Shown: positions 1-7,978 of the stretch, one piece after another | How positions within the stretch are numbered: position 1 is the stretch's first letter | Layout of the letters: each line of letters starts with the position of its first letter | Source: Bacteroidota bacterium | Lineage (GTDB): Bacteria; Bacteroidota; Bacteroidia; Bacteroidales; JAIFNL01 | Direction of reading: 5' to 3' | Assembly: GCA_020047755.1 (NCBI GenBank) | Contig: JAIFNL010000148.1 | Location: 1 to 32,923 of the forward strand | Length of the DNA stretch: 32,923 nucleotides | Notes under the pieces: generated by a model | Database searches by the model: none | Seen by the model: only the letters and a program-made list of their open reading frames with translations | What the model was told of the DNA's origin: nothing | Program-made: the position numbers and the translations under genes

Positions 1-31
1 CATAGAAAATAAGATGATAAATAAGGGAAAA

Positions 32-598
32 TTATTGATTTTTGATTTCTTCGTTCAATTTTTTGTTTTCTTTTTCTAATTTATCTAACCAATCATTTAC
101 AACCTTTTCTGCATCAATATCTAAATCAGAAAGCCATTCTTTTTGTGTTTGTAAATCCATTTCGTCCCATTCTTTTTGGGGAAGTTGGTAGTCTTTTTGC
201 CAAGGAAGTTTGGTGAGTGGTGGGGTTTCTTTTTCTGTTGTTTTTTTTGGGCTTGGATTTACAAAAGGAACTTTATCAGTTTTGAAAGCCGAGCTAAACA
301 AACCGTAAGCTGTAATGTAATGTTGCAAAGCCTCGCCCGAAGGTTTGTCGTTTCCGAATGCTGCATTGAACCGAGTAGAAATATAGTCAGCAGACAGACC
401 AGTATTTGCATCTCTTTCAATGATTGCAAACACATTATACAAATTCGAGCAAGCCGGAATGGTTTTGATTTTGTTTATAAAAGCTCTGTTTTGGTTTACA
501 AAAGCCTTGATTTGTGCAGGAAGATCGGTTGCATTTACAAAAGCAAAGCTAAAAATGGCTACAAAAGCTATTAACATATTGATTTTTATTGTTTTCAT
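32..598 (-). CDS. Small exported protein of unknown function
   Basis: I do not recognise this 188-residue protein. It opens with a Sec-type signal peptide: basic residues K3 and K6, a hydrophobic stretch of about residues 8-22, and a likely cleavage near FVNAT (about residue 23), so it should reach the periplasm or beyond. The mature part has no obvious catalytic motif. Residues 110-135 are rich in Pro, Lys and Thr like a linker, and the last 60 residues are strongly charged (Asp, Glu, Lys, Trp) and probably helical. The start has a lysine-rich n-region and no better Met follows. It lies 27 bp downstream of the Rpn-like gene on the same strand and may share its transcript. Confidence 0.6.
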   Translation of the reverse strand: MKTIKINMLIAFVAIFSFAFVNATDLPAQIKAFVNQNRAFINKIKTIPACSNLYNVFAIIERDANTGLSADYISTRFNAAFGNDKPSGEALQHYITAYGLFSSAFKTDKVPFVNPSPKKTTEKETPPLTKLPWQKDYQLPQKEWDEMDLQTQKEWLSDLDIDAEKVVNDWLDKLEKENKKLNEEIKNQ

Positions 599-625
599 AA
601 TTTTATGGTTTTTAAGTTTTTTTAA

Positions 626-1570
626 TTATTTTTTTGTTAAATTTTCAATTTCCTCACGGCTCAAACCCGTTTCTTCAATAATTTCTTCAATCGAATCGCC
701 TATTTTTACCATTTTTTTTGCAAGTTTTATGCTTTTTTCCTTTTCTTTTGCCAAAGCTTCTTCTTTTTGTCGGCGTTCGTCTTCTTTTTGTCGGCGTTCT
801 TCTTCGGCTTCTTTTTGATATTTGTCTATTTCGTCCTCTATTTTTCGCTCGGTATCGAGGGTTAATAACAATTTTTTATTGTGTGTTGCATTTTCCAAAC
901 GCAGCAAAATACGTTGCAGCAAAGCATGCTTTTTGCTTAATAATTTTTCATCTATGTTAATGTACCATTCTTCTTTCGGGTCTCGGAGCCATGGGGCAAA
1001 AACCGTTAAAATGAGTGCCAAATCGCTTTTTAAATCCGGTGGAAGTTTTTCTATTTGAATGAACCACGAGTCGTGATTGAGCAACTCTACGTATTTATTT
1101 TTTTCGCCTTGATATTTTTTGCGGTAAAGCACATCGTAATAATCGCCTTTTCGGTGCAAAACCGCAGGCAAAGTATCGCTTAACTTCTTGTCTAACAGGT
1201 AGATGGTTTTCATGGGCAAGTGTTCTACTCTTTGCTCATTGTTAAGTTTGTAGGTGCTTTTTTTTCCGTATTTTTCGGCTACATAATCTCTAAAACGGTC
1301 TATTTCAGGAATTACCGACGATTTTTGAACCTCAATAACCACTTTTTCAAACTTGTTTTCGCTTGTTTTTATAATTGCCACATAATCCATGCGATGCAAA
1401 GGCAACTGATTGTGTTTCAAGAGCAAAGTAATAGAAGTCGCTTCTTGCGGAGCGGGATAAAGTTCGGTTATTTCAGTATCTATAATTGTAGAAATGAAGC
1501 CTTTGGCTATTTCTAAGTCTTCCATTAGATATTTAAAAACCGAGTCGTATATAGGATTGAGTAATTTCAT
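626..1570 (-). CDS. Rpn-family PD-(D/E)XK nuclease/putative transposase-like protein
   Basis: A 314-residue protein of the Rpn/YhgA-like PD-(D/E)XK group (PDDEXK_2), common in multiple copies in Bacteroidota. Members of the family are DNA nucleases linked to RecA-independent recombination. The N-terminus (LLNPIYDSVFKYLM) is the usual opening of the family, and the acidic core is visible as MDYVAII followed by VVIEVQKS (D...E-x-Q-K). A Lys/Glu/Arg-rich coiled-coil linker follows, and the C-terminus carries the family's small helical motif (SIEEIIEETGLSREEIENL). The open frame extends 11 codons upstream to 1603, but a good promoter lies inside that extension, so I place the start at Met 1570. 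The activity is inferred from the family; it may be a degenerate mobile-element protein or a stand-alone nuclease. Confidence 0.75.
   Translation of the reverse strand: MKLLNPIYDSVFKYLMEDLEIAKGFISTIIDTEITELYPAPQEATSITLLLKHNQLPLHRMDYVAIIKTSENKFEKVVIEVQKSSVIPEIDRFRDYVAEKYGKKSTYKLNNEQRVEHLPMKTIYLLDKKLSDTLPAVLHRKGDYYDVLYRKKYQGEKNKYVELLNHDSWFIQIEKLPPDLKSDLALILTVFAPWLRDPKEEWYINIDEKLLSKKHALLQRILLRLENATHNKKLLLTLDTERKIEDEIDKYQKEAEEERRQKEDERRQKEEALAKEKEKSIKLAKKMVKIGDSIEEIIEETGLSREEIENLTKK
760..801 (-). repeat. 21-bp in-frame tandem repeat in the Rpn-like gene
   Basis: Two adjacent 21-bp copies (760-780 and 781-801) differ at one base. They encode the seven-residue unit R-R-Q-K-E-D/E-x in the charged coiled-coil linker. 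Gain or loss of a unit would keep the reading frame. Confidence 0.85.
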
Positions 1571-1592
1571 TTTTTTGCAGAATATTTTTTTA

Positions 1593-1624
1593 CAAAAATA
1601 CAATTTTTTTTGTAGAAATGCAAA
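1593..1624 (-). promoter_or_regulatory. Bacteroidota-type promoter of the Rpn-like gene
   Basis: On the minus strand TTTG (1621-1624) is followed after 20 bases by TATTTTTG (1593-1600), which fits the Bacteroidota consensus TTTG-N19-21-TAnnTTTG. Transcription would begin near 1587, about 17 bases before the ATG at 1570 and downstream of the more distal in-frame ATG at 1603. This decides the start of the gene. Confidence 0.6.
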
Positions 1625-1651
1625 TGAACCCTAAGTGCTTTTATTTTTTTA

Positions 1652-1698
1652 CCGCAGAGTTTTGCAAAGTTATTCGCAAAGTTTCCCAGAGTTTTTTT
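1652..1698. repeat. Degenerate 10-14-bp tandem repeat
   Basis: Four imperfect units follow each other: cgcagagtttt, gcaaagttatt, cgcaaagttt, cccagagttttttt. The common core is (c)gca(a/g)agtt. The stretch lies between the Rpn-like gene and the TA module and codes for nothing I can see. Confidence 0.6.
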
Positions 1699-1729
1699 GC
1701 AAACGTAGTGAAAGTTTTTGTTGAAAATG
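1694..1729. repeat. Direct repeat flanking the TA module, copy 1
   Basis: A 36-base element that matches 2488-2523 at 34 of 36 positions in the same orientation. The two copies bracket the PIN/antitoxin pair. Copy 1 contains TACGTTTG on the minus strand, the counterpart of the -7 element in copy 2, but has no gene at a suitable distance. Confidence 0.8.
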
Positions 1730-1744
1730 TTTTTGTTTTGTTTT

Positions 1745-2131
1745 TTATTCGTTTATCAGATTGATGTTTTCGTTAATACAAACTTGTTCAAAATCAATAT
1801 CCATTGTCAATATATTGGGTATTTGATGATGTTTGCAAGTAGCAGCTATTATTGCATCATTGGGTTTCATATTGTATTTGTGCATATATTCATAAGCTAA
1901 TATAATAATTTTATTATCAATAGCAAGAATATTAAAATTTTGAAGTATTTCGGCAATTTGTTTTATTGTATAATTTAATTTTTTCTTCAAAATATAGACA
2001 ACCTTGCTAACAACAATAGGATTGATATAAGCATAACTATTTTTTTCATATTTTTCCAAAATAGATATTGCTGTACTATTTCTTTTGCAAGTTTCAATTA
2101 TAATATTACTATCAACAAAACATCTTTTCAT
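1745..2131 (-). CDS. PIN-domain toxin, VapC-like, with a catalytic Glu replaced by Lys
   Basis: A 128-residue PIN-domain protein, the toxin half of a type II TA pair. PIN toxins are Mg-dependent RNases that use four acidic residues. Here D7 (FVDSN), D92 (PNDA) and D111/D113 (TMDIDF) are present. It is a clear homologue of the toxin at 31707-32096 over its whole length, and both end ENINLIN-x. At the position of that homologue's E44 (FSEVTYIL) this protein has K43 (VSKVVYIL), codon AAG at 2003-2005 read on the minus strand. Loss of this acidic residue often abolishes PIN nuclease activity, so the toxin may be dead or attenuated. It begins 2 bases after the stop of the antitoxin gene, indicating translational coupling. 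Confidence 0.85.
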   Translation of the reverse strand: MKRCFVDSNIIIETCKRNSTAISILEKYEKNSYAYINPIVVSKVVYILKKKLNYTIKQIAEILQNFNILAIDNKIIILAYEYMHKYNMKPNDAIIAATCKHHQIPNILTMDIDFEQVCINENINLINE

Positions 2132-2133
2132 AA

Positions 2134-2460
2134 TTAGTCTTCTTGTAAATAAAGTTCTTCTTCTGATATGTCTGATAAATCTACACCTTCCAATATTCCT
2201 TTGTATTTTAATAAATTTGTAATTCCTAAGTTGGATTTATTAAAATCTTCCTCTTTATCATTTGACTTCATAAACTTATCAAGAGTTTTATTGTTTTTTT
2301 GAGTAGATAAATGTTCAGTATCATCCTTGTAATGAAACAAGTTTGTAAATTGTTTTCTCTCTTCTTCGTCAATTGATGAAAACAAAAAATAATAAGCAAG
2401 TTGTTGTTTTTCTTGTTTTGTGAATGATTTTGTTTGTTGTATAATGTCTTGTGTTGTCAT
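2134..2460 (-). CDS. Putative antitoxin partner of the PIN toxin
   Basis: A small acidic/lysine-rich protein (108 residues from this start) directly upstream of the PIN toxin gene, with 2 bases between them. I do not recognise a DNA-binding fold. The N-terminal part (TTQDIIQQTKSFTKQEKQQLAYYFL) resembles the helical start of small Bacteroidota antitoxins, including those at 29590 and 30475 in this window, and the C-terminus (GVDLSDISEEELYLQED) is an acidic tail of the type that wraps a VapC active site. The open frame extends 12 codons further to 2496, but a TACATTTG -7 element overlaps that end, so I prefer the Met at 2460. The antitoxin role is inferred from gene order and size. Confidence 0.65.
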   Translation of the reverse strand: MTTQDIIQQTKSFTKQEKQQLAYYFLFSSIDEEERKQFTNLFHYKDDTEHLSTQKNNKTLDKFMKSNDKEEDFNKSNLGITNLLKYKGILEGVDLSDISEEELYLQED

Positions 2461-2487
2461 AATACAGAATTTTAAAACGATAAAACC

Positions 2488-2523
2488 TTTTTGCAAATGT
2501 AGTGAAAGTTTTTGTTAAAAATG
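2488..2523. repeat. Direct repeat flanking the TA module, copy 2
   Basis: The second 36-base copy of the element at 1694-1729. It overlaps the probable -7 region of the antitoxin gene, so one copy of the repeat may be a promoter region duplicated when the module inserted. Confidence 0.8.
2494..2501 (-). promoter_or_regulatory. Probable -7 element of the TA operon
   Basis: TACATTTG on the minus strand matches TAnnTTTG and lies 34 bases before the ATG at 2460. I see no convincing -33 TTTG at the usual spacing, so only the -7 half is supported. Confidence 0.35.
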
Positions 2524-2577
2524 CCTTTTTTGCTGTTTTTTTGTTGAAGAACATAAAAATTTATTGTTCAAATCTTT

Positions 2578-2606
2578 CTTGAAATTAAATTAAAACAATA
2601 CTTTTG
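2578..2606 (+). promoter_or_regulatory. Promoter of the M13 peptidase gene
   Basis: CTTG (2578-2581) is followed after 17 bases by TACTTTTG (2599-2606), which fits the looser TTG-N17-23-TAnnTTTG form seen in Flavobacteria. The leader to the ATG at 2703 would be about 90 bases. Confidence 0.45.
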
Positions 2607-2702
2607 CATAACCAAACCAAATTATTAATTTATTTCGTAAATAATTGTTAATCTTTGAATTAGAAATATTTTACGAGGTATTTCTGCAAAAAAAAAAAGG
2701 AA

Positions 2703-4751
2703 ATGAAAAGAAATTTAATTTTAACTTTGATGCTCGGAAGCTCTATTTTGTTTAGCTGCAATAACACATCAACAGAAAAAGAAGTTGATGAAAAAGTAAG
2801 TTCCAAGGCTATTGATTTAGCCAATATGGATACTTTGGTAAAACCACAAGATAATTTTTACGATTATGCAACGGGTGGTTGGCGCAAAAATAATCCATTA
2901 AAAGACGAATATAGCCGTTATGGAACGTTTGATGCGCTCGCAGAAAGTAATGTGGAACAAGTAAAAGGCATTATTGAAAATGCCGCAAAAGAAAAAAGTA
3001 ATGCCGGAAGTGTAAATGAAAAAATTGGCAAATTTTATGCCTCTGGAATGGATACTTTGGCTATTGATAAAGCCGGAATTGAGTCTTTGAAAGAAATTTT
3101 GGCTCAAATTAATGCAATTAAAAATACAGCTGAAATTCCTGTTAAAATTGCTGAATTTCAAACATTTGGCATTTACCCTTTGTTTTATGCTTACGGAAGT
3201 CCCGACAGAAAAAACAGCGAAATGATGATTGCTGAACTTTCGCAAGGAGGGCTTGGAATAGACAGAGATTATTACTTGGAAAGCACCGATAGAGCTAAAA
3301 CCATTCGTGCCGAATACCAAAAATACATTGCAAAGCTTTTTGTTTTAGCTGGAAATGAGCAAGCTATTGCCGACAAAAACGCTCAAACAATTATGAATTT
3401 TGAGACTCGTTTGGCAAAAGCCTCAATGACTCGCCTCGAAAGAAGAGACCCAATTAAAACGTATAATAAAATGGATTTGGCTAAAATTCAAGCTATTACA
3501 CCAAATTTTGATTGGAAAGCATTCTACAAAGCGTGGGGATTGGAAAACCCGGGCGAAATAAACGTTGAGCAACCAAATTTCTTCAAAGAAGTGAATAAAA
3601 TGTTGAAAGAAGTTGCTATTGACGATTGGAAATTGTATTTGACTTGGAATTTGTTAAACTCTAGTGCTGAGTATCTTAGCAAAGATTTTGTAGTAGCTAA
3701 TTTCGATTTTTACGGAAAAACGCTTCAAGGCAAAAAAGAAATGAAAGCACGTTGGAAAGAAATTGTTGAAAACACAAATTATGTTTTAGGAGAAGCGGTT
3801 GGAGAACTTTATGTTGCAAAATATTTCCCTGCCGAAGCAAAAGAAAGAATGTTGAAACTTGTTGAAAATCTTCGCATTGCATTAGGCAGTAGAATTGATA
3901 ATTTAACTTGGATGAGCGATGGCACTAAAAAAGCTGCACGCGAAAAATTGGCTGCAATTAGAGTAAAAGTTGGCTATCCCGACAAATGGAAAGATTACTC
4001 CTCGCTCGAAATCAAAGAGCAAGCTTATATTTTGAATGTCTTTAATGGACGAAAATTTGCTTTTGCCGAAAGCCTTGCCAAAATTGGAAAGCCTGTTGAT
4101 AAAAATGAATGGCACATGACACCGCAAACCGTTAATGCTTACTACAATCCGGCGGGTAATGAAATCGTATTTCCGGCAGGTATTTTGCAGCCACCGTTTT
4201 TCTATTTAGATGCCGATGATGCTGTAAATTATGGTGCAATTGGTGTTGTTATTGGACATGAGATGACTCACGGATTCGACGACCAAGGCAGAAATTTCGA
4301 TAAAAACGGTAATATGACCGATTGGTGGACAAAAGAAGATGCCGATAAGTTCAAAGAACGCACTCAAGTTCTTGTTAATCAATATAATAACTTTATAGTT
4401 TTAGGCGAAACTCATGCTGACGGACAATTAAGTTTGGGCGAAAATATTGCCGACCTTGGTGGTATTAACATTGCTCTCGATGCTTTCAAATTAACCGAAC
4501 AAGCTAAAAAAGATGAAAAAATTGACAATTTTATGCCAAATCAACGCTTCTTTTTGGCTTACGCTAAAATTTGGGGACAAAATATTAGAGATGAAGAAAT
4601 TCTTCGCCGCACCAAGGAAGATGTTCACTCGCTCGGACGTTGGCGCGTAAATGGTCCTCTTCCCAATGTGGCTGCTTTCTATGAAGCATTTAATGTAAAA
4701 GAATCAGATAAAATGTATTTAGCTCCTGAAAAAAGAGCAGATATTTGGTAG
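2703..4751 (+). CDS. M13-family (neprilysin/PepO-like) zinc metallopeptidase lipoprotein
   Basis: A 682-residue M13 endopeptidase, full length for bacterial PepO-like enzymes, which cut oligopeptides outside the cytoplasm. The signal sequence ends in a lipobox (LFSC, Cys19), so it should be a membrane-anchored lipoprotein. The N-terminal M13 domain starts near DNFYDYATGGWRK (about residue 50). The zinc motif HEMTH is at 519-523 and the second motif ENIAD at 580-584 supplies the third ligand (Glu580). The C-terminus RADIW matches the family's short terminal motif. An A-rich tract followed by GGAA stands directly before the ATG. The gene is monocistronic: promoter upstream, bidirectional terminator immediately downstream. 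Family assignment is firm; the substrate is unknown. Confidence 0.95.
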   Translation: MKRNLILTLMLGSSILFSCNNTSTEKEVDEKVSSKAIDLANMDTLVKPQDNFYDYATGGWRKNNPLKDEYSRYGTFDALAESNVEQVKGIIENAAKEKSNAGSVNEKIGKFYASGMDTLAIDKAGIESLKEILAQINAIKNTAEIPVKIAEFQTFGIYPLFYAYGSPDRKNSEMMIAELSQGGLGIDRDYYLESTDRAKTIRAEYQKYIAKLFVLAGNEQAIADKNAQTIMNFETRLAKASMTRLERRDPIKTYNKMDLAKIQAITPNFDWKAFYKAWGLENPGEINVEQPNFFKEVNKMLKEVAIDDWKLYLTWNLLNSSAEYLSKDFVVANFDFYGKTLQGKKEMKARWKEIVENTNYVLGEAVGELYVAKYFPAEAKERMLKLVENLRIALGSRIDNLTWMSDGTKKAAREKLAAIRVKVGYPDKWKDYSSLEIKEQAYILNVFNGRKFAFAESLAKIGKPVDKNEWHMTPQTVNAYYNPAGNEIVFPAGILQPPFFYLDADDAVNYGAIGVVIGHEMTHGFDDQGRNFDKNGNMTDWWTKEDADKFKERTQVLVNQYNNFIVLGETHADGQLSLGENIADLGGINIALDAFKLTEQAKKDEKIDNFMPNQRFFLAYAKIWGQNIRDEEILRRTKEDVHSLGRWRVNGPLPNVAAFYEAFNVKESDKMYLAPEKRADIW

Positions 4752-4770
4752 AATTTTCTTATTTATAAAA

Positions 4771-4800
4771 AAAAAGACCGATATTTTCGGTCTTTTTTTA
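4771..4800. terminator. Bidirectional terminator between M13 peptidase and clpB
   Basis: Hairpin AAAAAGACCGA / TCGGTCTTTTT with a 5-base loop (4782-4786). It is flanked by A and T runs on both sides and can serve both converging genes. Confidence 0.85.
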
Positions 4801-4803
4801 TTT

Positions 4804-7392
4804 CTAATTATTAAAAACTATTTCCTCATTTTTAATATCTATTTCAATCGGTTTTTCTTTTACAACTGCGCCAGCCAAAATCCTTTTAGAAAGCTCATTC
4901 AAAACCAAACGTTGCAAAACCCGCTTCAACGGACGAGCACCAAATTGTGGGTCATAACCCAATTCTGCTAACCATTGAATAGCTTTGCTCGTAATGCTTA
5001 ATTGAACACCATTTTTTGCAAGCATGCTTTTAATTATATCAAATTGAAGTTCAACTATTTGCGAAGTTTCTTTTTGTGTTAAAGGAATAAACATAATGGT
5101 TTCGTCTATTCTATTTAAAAATTCAGGACGAATACTTTGTTTCAATAAATCAAAAACGTCTTCTTTAGTTGAATCTAAAACGGCTTCTCTATTTTTTTCA
5201 TTCAAGTTAATTAGCTTATTTTGAATTAGATGCGAGCCTATATTTGAAGTCATTATTATGATAGTATTTTTGAAATTGATAACACGCCCTTTGTTGTCGG
5301 TAAGTCGCCCATCATCAAGTACTTGCAAGAGAATATTAAAAGCATCGGGGTGTGCTTTTTCTATTTCGTCGAGCAAAATCACCGAATATGGCTTGTGCCG
5401 CACAGCTTCGGTGAGTTGTCCGCCTTCATCGTAGCCTATGTAGCCTGGAGGCGCACCAATTAAGCGCGAAACTGCGTGACGCTCTTGATATTCAGACATA
5501 TCGATGCGAGTCATTTGATTCTCGTTGTCAAACAAAACTTCGGCTAAAGCTTTTGCCAATTCTGTTTTTCCTACTCCTGTGGTTCCCAGAAAGATAAACG
5601 AGCCTATCGGACGTTTTGCGTCTTGCAAGCCTGCTCTACTTCGGCGCACAGCATCAGCCAAAGCCGAAATTGCTTCTTCTTGACCTACAACGCGTTTGTG
5701 CAATTCTTGTTCCAAATGCAGCAATTTTTCCATTTCGCTTTTGAGCATTCTGTTGATTGGAATTCCTGTCCAGCGCGAAACAATTTCTGCAATATCTTCA
5801 GCGGTTACTTCTTCTTTTATTAAAGGATTATCTGCTTGAAAATTAGATAATTGCTTTTTAAATTCTTCAATTCTAGCTTCGGCTTCTTTTATTTTTCCAT
5901 ATCTAATTTCGGCTACTTTTCCATAATCGCCATTTCTTTCTGCTTTTTCTGCTTCAAGTTTGTAATCTTCAATGAGTTGCTTATTTTGTTGCAATCCATT
6001 GATTATCGATTTCTCGTTTTCCCACTTCGCTCGCATTTCTGCATTTTTTACTTGCAGATGAGTGATTTTTTCAGCTATTTCAGAAAGTTTTTCAGTATTT
6101 TTCTCTCTTTTTATTGCCGCTTTTTCTATTTCAAGATGTTTCAATTTGCGTTCAATTTCATCAATTTCTTCGGGCACCGAGTTCATTTCTAAGCGCAATT
6201 TTGCTGCCGCTTCGTCAATCAAATCAATTGCTTTGTCGGGCAAAAAACGGTTGCTAATGTAACGCTCCGAAAGTTCGACAGAGGCAATAATTGCTTCGTC
6301 CATGATTCGCACTTTGTGGTGATTTTCGTAGCGTTCCTTCAAGCCACGTAAAATAGAAATTGCACTAATTGTATCAGGCTCAGATACTTGTATCGTTTGA
6401 AAACGACGTTCGAGCGCTTTGTCTTTCTCAAAATATTTTTGATATTCGCTTAGTGTAGTTGCGCCAATTACGCGCAAATCGCCACGTGCTAATGCCGGTT
6501 TTAATATGTTCGCTGCGTCCATTGCACCTTCGCTTTTGCCTGCGCCCACGAGCGTATGAATTTCATCTATGAACAGAATAATTTCGCCTTCGGAAGCTAT
6601 AACTTCTTTAATTACAGACTTTAAGCGTTCTTCAAATTCTCCTTTGTATTTTGCGCCCGCTATAAGTGCGCCCATGTCGAGCGAGTAAAATTGTTTTGTT
6701 TTTAAGTTTTCGGGTATATCGCCAGAAATTACTCTATGTGCAATTCCTTCAGCAATAGCAGTTTTACCAACTCCAGGTTCACCTATCAAAATTGGATTAT
6801 TTTTTGTGCGCCGTGATAAAATTTGCAAAATGCGCCTAATTTCGTCATCTCGCCCTATTACGGGGTCTAATTTGCCACTTTGTGCCATTTCATTAAGGTT
6901 TATTGCAAAGCGATTCAGCGAGTTATAGGTATCTTCGGCGGTTTGCGAGTTTACTTTGCTCCCTTTTCTAAGTTCAAAAATAGCCTGTTTCAATTCATTG
7001 AAATTCAACCCACTGTCTTTTAGCATTTTAGAAGTCGCATCGCTTCCGTCCACCAGAGCCAATAAAAGATGCTCGATAGAAACGAAGTCGTCTTTTAAAT
7101 CCTTGGCTATTTTTTGTGCATTCAAAATGGTTTCGTTGGCAGTGCGCGATAAATAAGGCTCTGCACCCGAAACTTTTGGGTAAGAGGAGATTATACTATC
7201 CAGTATTTTTTCTATATTTGCTTGATTTACCGACGATTTTTTGAATAGAAAAGATACAATGCTTTCGGCAGAATTAAAAATCCCTTTTAGCAGATGGGCG
7301 TTTTCAATTGCTTGTTGCCCATTACTTTGTGCAACATTCATTGCTTGTTGAATGCTTTCTTGTCCTTTTATGGTAAATTTCTCGAAGTTCAT
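4804..7392 (-). CDS. clpB: ATP-dependent protein disaggregase ClpB
   Basis: An 862-residue Hsp100 chaperone of normal ClpB length. It rescues aggregated proteins together with DnaK in the cytoplasm. Order of parts: Clp N-terminal repeat domain (about 1-145); first AAA module with Walker A GEPGVGKT at 204-211 and Walker B ILFIDEIH; the long coiled-coil middle domain (about 405-530, rich in Glu/Lys/Ala), which marks ClpB rather than ClpA or ClpC; second AAA module with Walker A GTTGVGKT near 605 and Walker [15 protein letters not shown]-terminal D2-small domain ([12 protein letters not shown]). The start ([12 protein letters not shown]) is the usual one. No CIRCE-type operator was seen upstream. 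It appears to be a single-gene unit. Confidence 0.97.
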   Translation of the reverse strand: MNFEKFTIKGQESIQQAMNVAQSNGQQAIENAHLLKGIFNSAESIVSFLFKKSSVNQANIEKILDSIISSYPKVSGAEPYLSRTANETILNAQKIAKDLKDDFVSIEHLLLALVDGSDATSKMLKDSGLNFNELKQAIFELRKGSKVNSQTAEDTYNSLNRFAINLNEMAQSGKLDPVIGRDDEIRRILQILSRRTKNNPILIGEPGVGKTAIAEGIAHRVISGDIPENLKTKQFYSLDMGALIAGAKYKGEFEERLKSVIKEVIASEGEIILFIDEIHTLVGAGKSEGAMDAANILKPALARGDLRVIGATTLSEYQKYFEKDKALERRFQTIQVSEPDTISAISILRGLKERYENHHKVRIMDEAIIASVELSERYISNRFLPDKAIDLIDEAAAKLRLEMNSVPEEIDEIERKLKHLEIEKAAIKREKNTEKLSEIAEKITHLQVKNAEMRAKWENEKSIINGLQQNKQLIEDYKLEAEKAERNGDYGKVAEIRYGKIKEAEARIEEFKKQLSNFQADNPLIKEEVTAEDIAEIVSRWTGIPINRMLKSEMEKLLHLEQELHKRVVGQEEAISALADAVRRSRAGLQDAKRPIGSFIFLGTTGVGKTELAKALAEVLFDNENQMTRIDMSEYQERHAVSRLIGAPPGYIGYDEGGQLTEAVRHKPYSVILLDEIEKAHPDAFNILLQVLDDGRLTDNKGRVINFKNTIIIMTSNIGSHLIQNKLINLNEKNREAVLDSTKEDVFDLLKQSIRPEFLNRIDETIMFIPLTQKETSQIVELQFDIIKSMLAKNGVQLSITSKAIQWLAELGYDPQFGARPLKRVLQRLVLNELSKRILAGAVVKEKPIEIDIKNEEIVFNN

Positions 7393-7978
7393 ATTTTTTT
7401 TAATTTGTAAAAATTGAATTTTCTTTTCAAAAAATAGTATTCAAAAAATTTGCCCTTTTTTATACTCTTTCAGGTAATCAATTAATTTTCAAATTTATAG
7501 GGTTTTATTATTTTTAAAGCATCAAATTAAACTGCTATTTTGACGTAGTTTTTTTACAAATACAGACAAAATGTCGTATTTTAGAGCAATTCAATATTAA
7601 AGTTTGCTAATTTGTGCATAATATTTTTAAGTACTTAGTAAAACAAAATAGACCATAAATTTTGGTTCACTATTTATTTTAAGACTCATACTTGTTGTGC
7701 TATTAAAAAAATATATTGTAATTTTTTAGAATTGAATAAGGTTAAATTTGTTGTTTTTTTAGTGCTTTTATGCTAAAGTTTGTATTTTTTTTATACTTTT
7801 TTCTCTATGCTTAAACCTTAATAAAAACTGAATAAAACTTCATATTTAACCTTATTATTTTATTTTAAATGAAATTGAAATAATTTACAACAAATATTCT
7901 CTATGAATGAGGTAGTTAGCTATTTATATTATGAAATTTTGATATATAAAATGATAACTTGTTGAGATTATTTTTTCC
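7393..7978. other. 586-bp intergenic region without genes
   Basis: Very AT-rich, between the clpB start and the end of the carrier gene. I see no credible ORF or RNA gene. It should hold the clpB promoter: TAAATTTG on the minus strand at 7490-7497 fits the -7 element, without a well-spaced -33 box. It also holds a perfect 13-bp inverted repeat (7735-7747 and 7844-7856). Confidence 0.5.
7735..7856. repeat. 13-bp perfect inverted repeat with 96-bp spacer
   Basis: AATAAGGTTAAAT at 7735-7747 is matched by its exact reverse complement at 7844-7856. A third partial copy (TTAAACCTTAATA) lies between them near 7811. It stands downstream of the carrier gene, at the end of the S51/Sus locus. Its function is unknown. 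Confidence 0.55.

Noticed and set aside
176-818. Plus-strand ORFs opposite the exported-protein and Rpn-like genes
   Set aside because: They are antisense shadows with Phe/Ser/Cys-rich translations; the minus-strand frames have signal peptide and family motifs.
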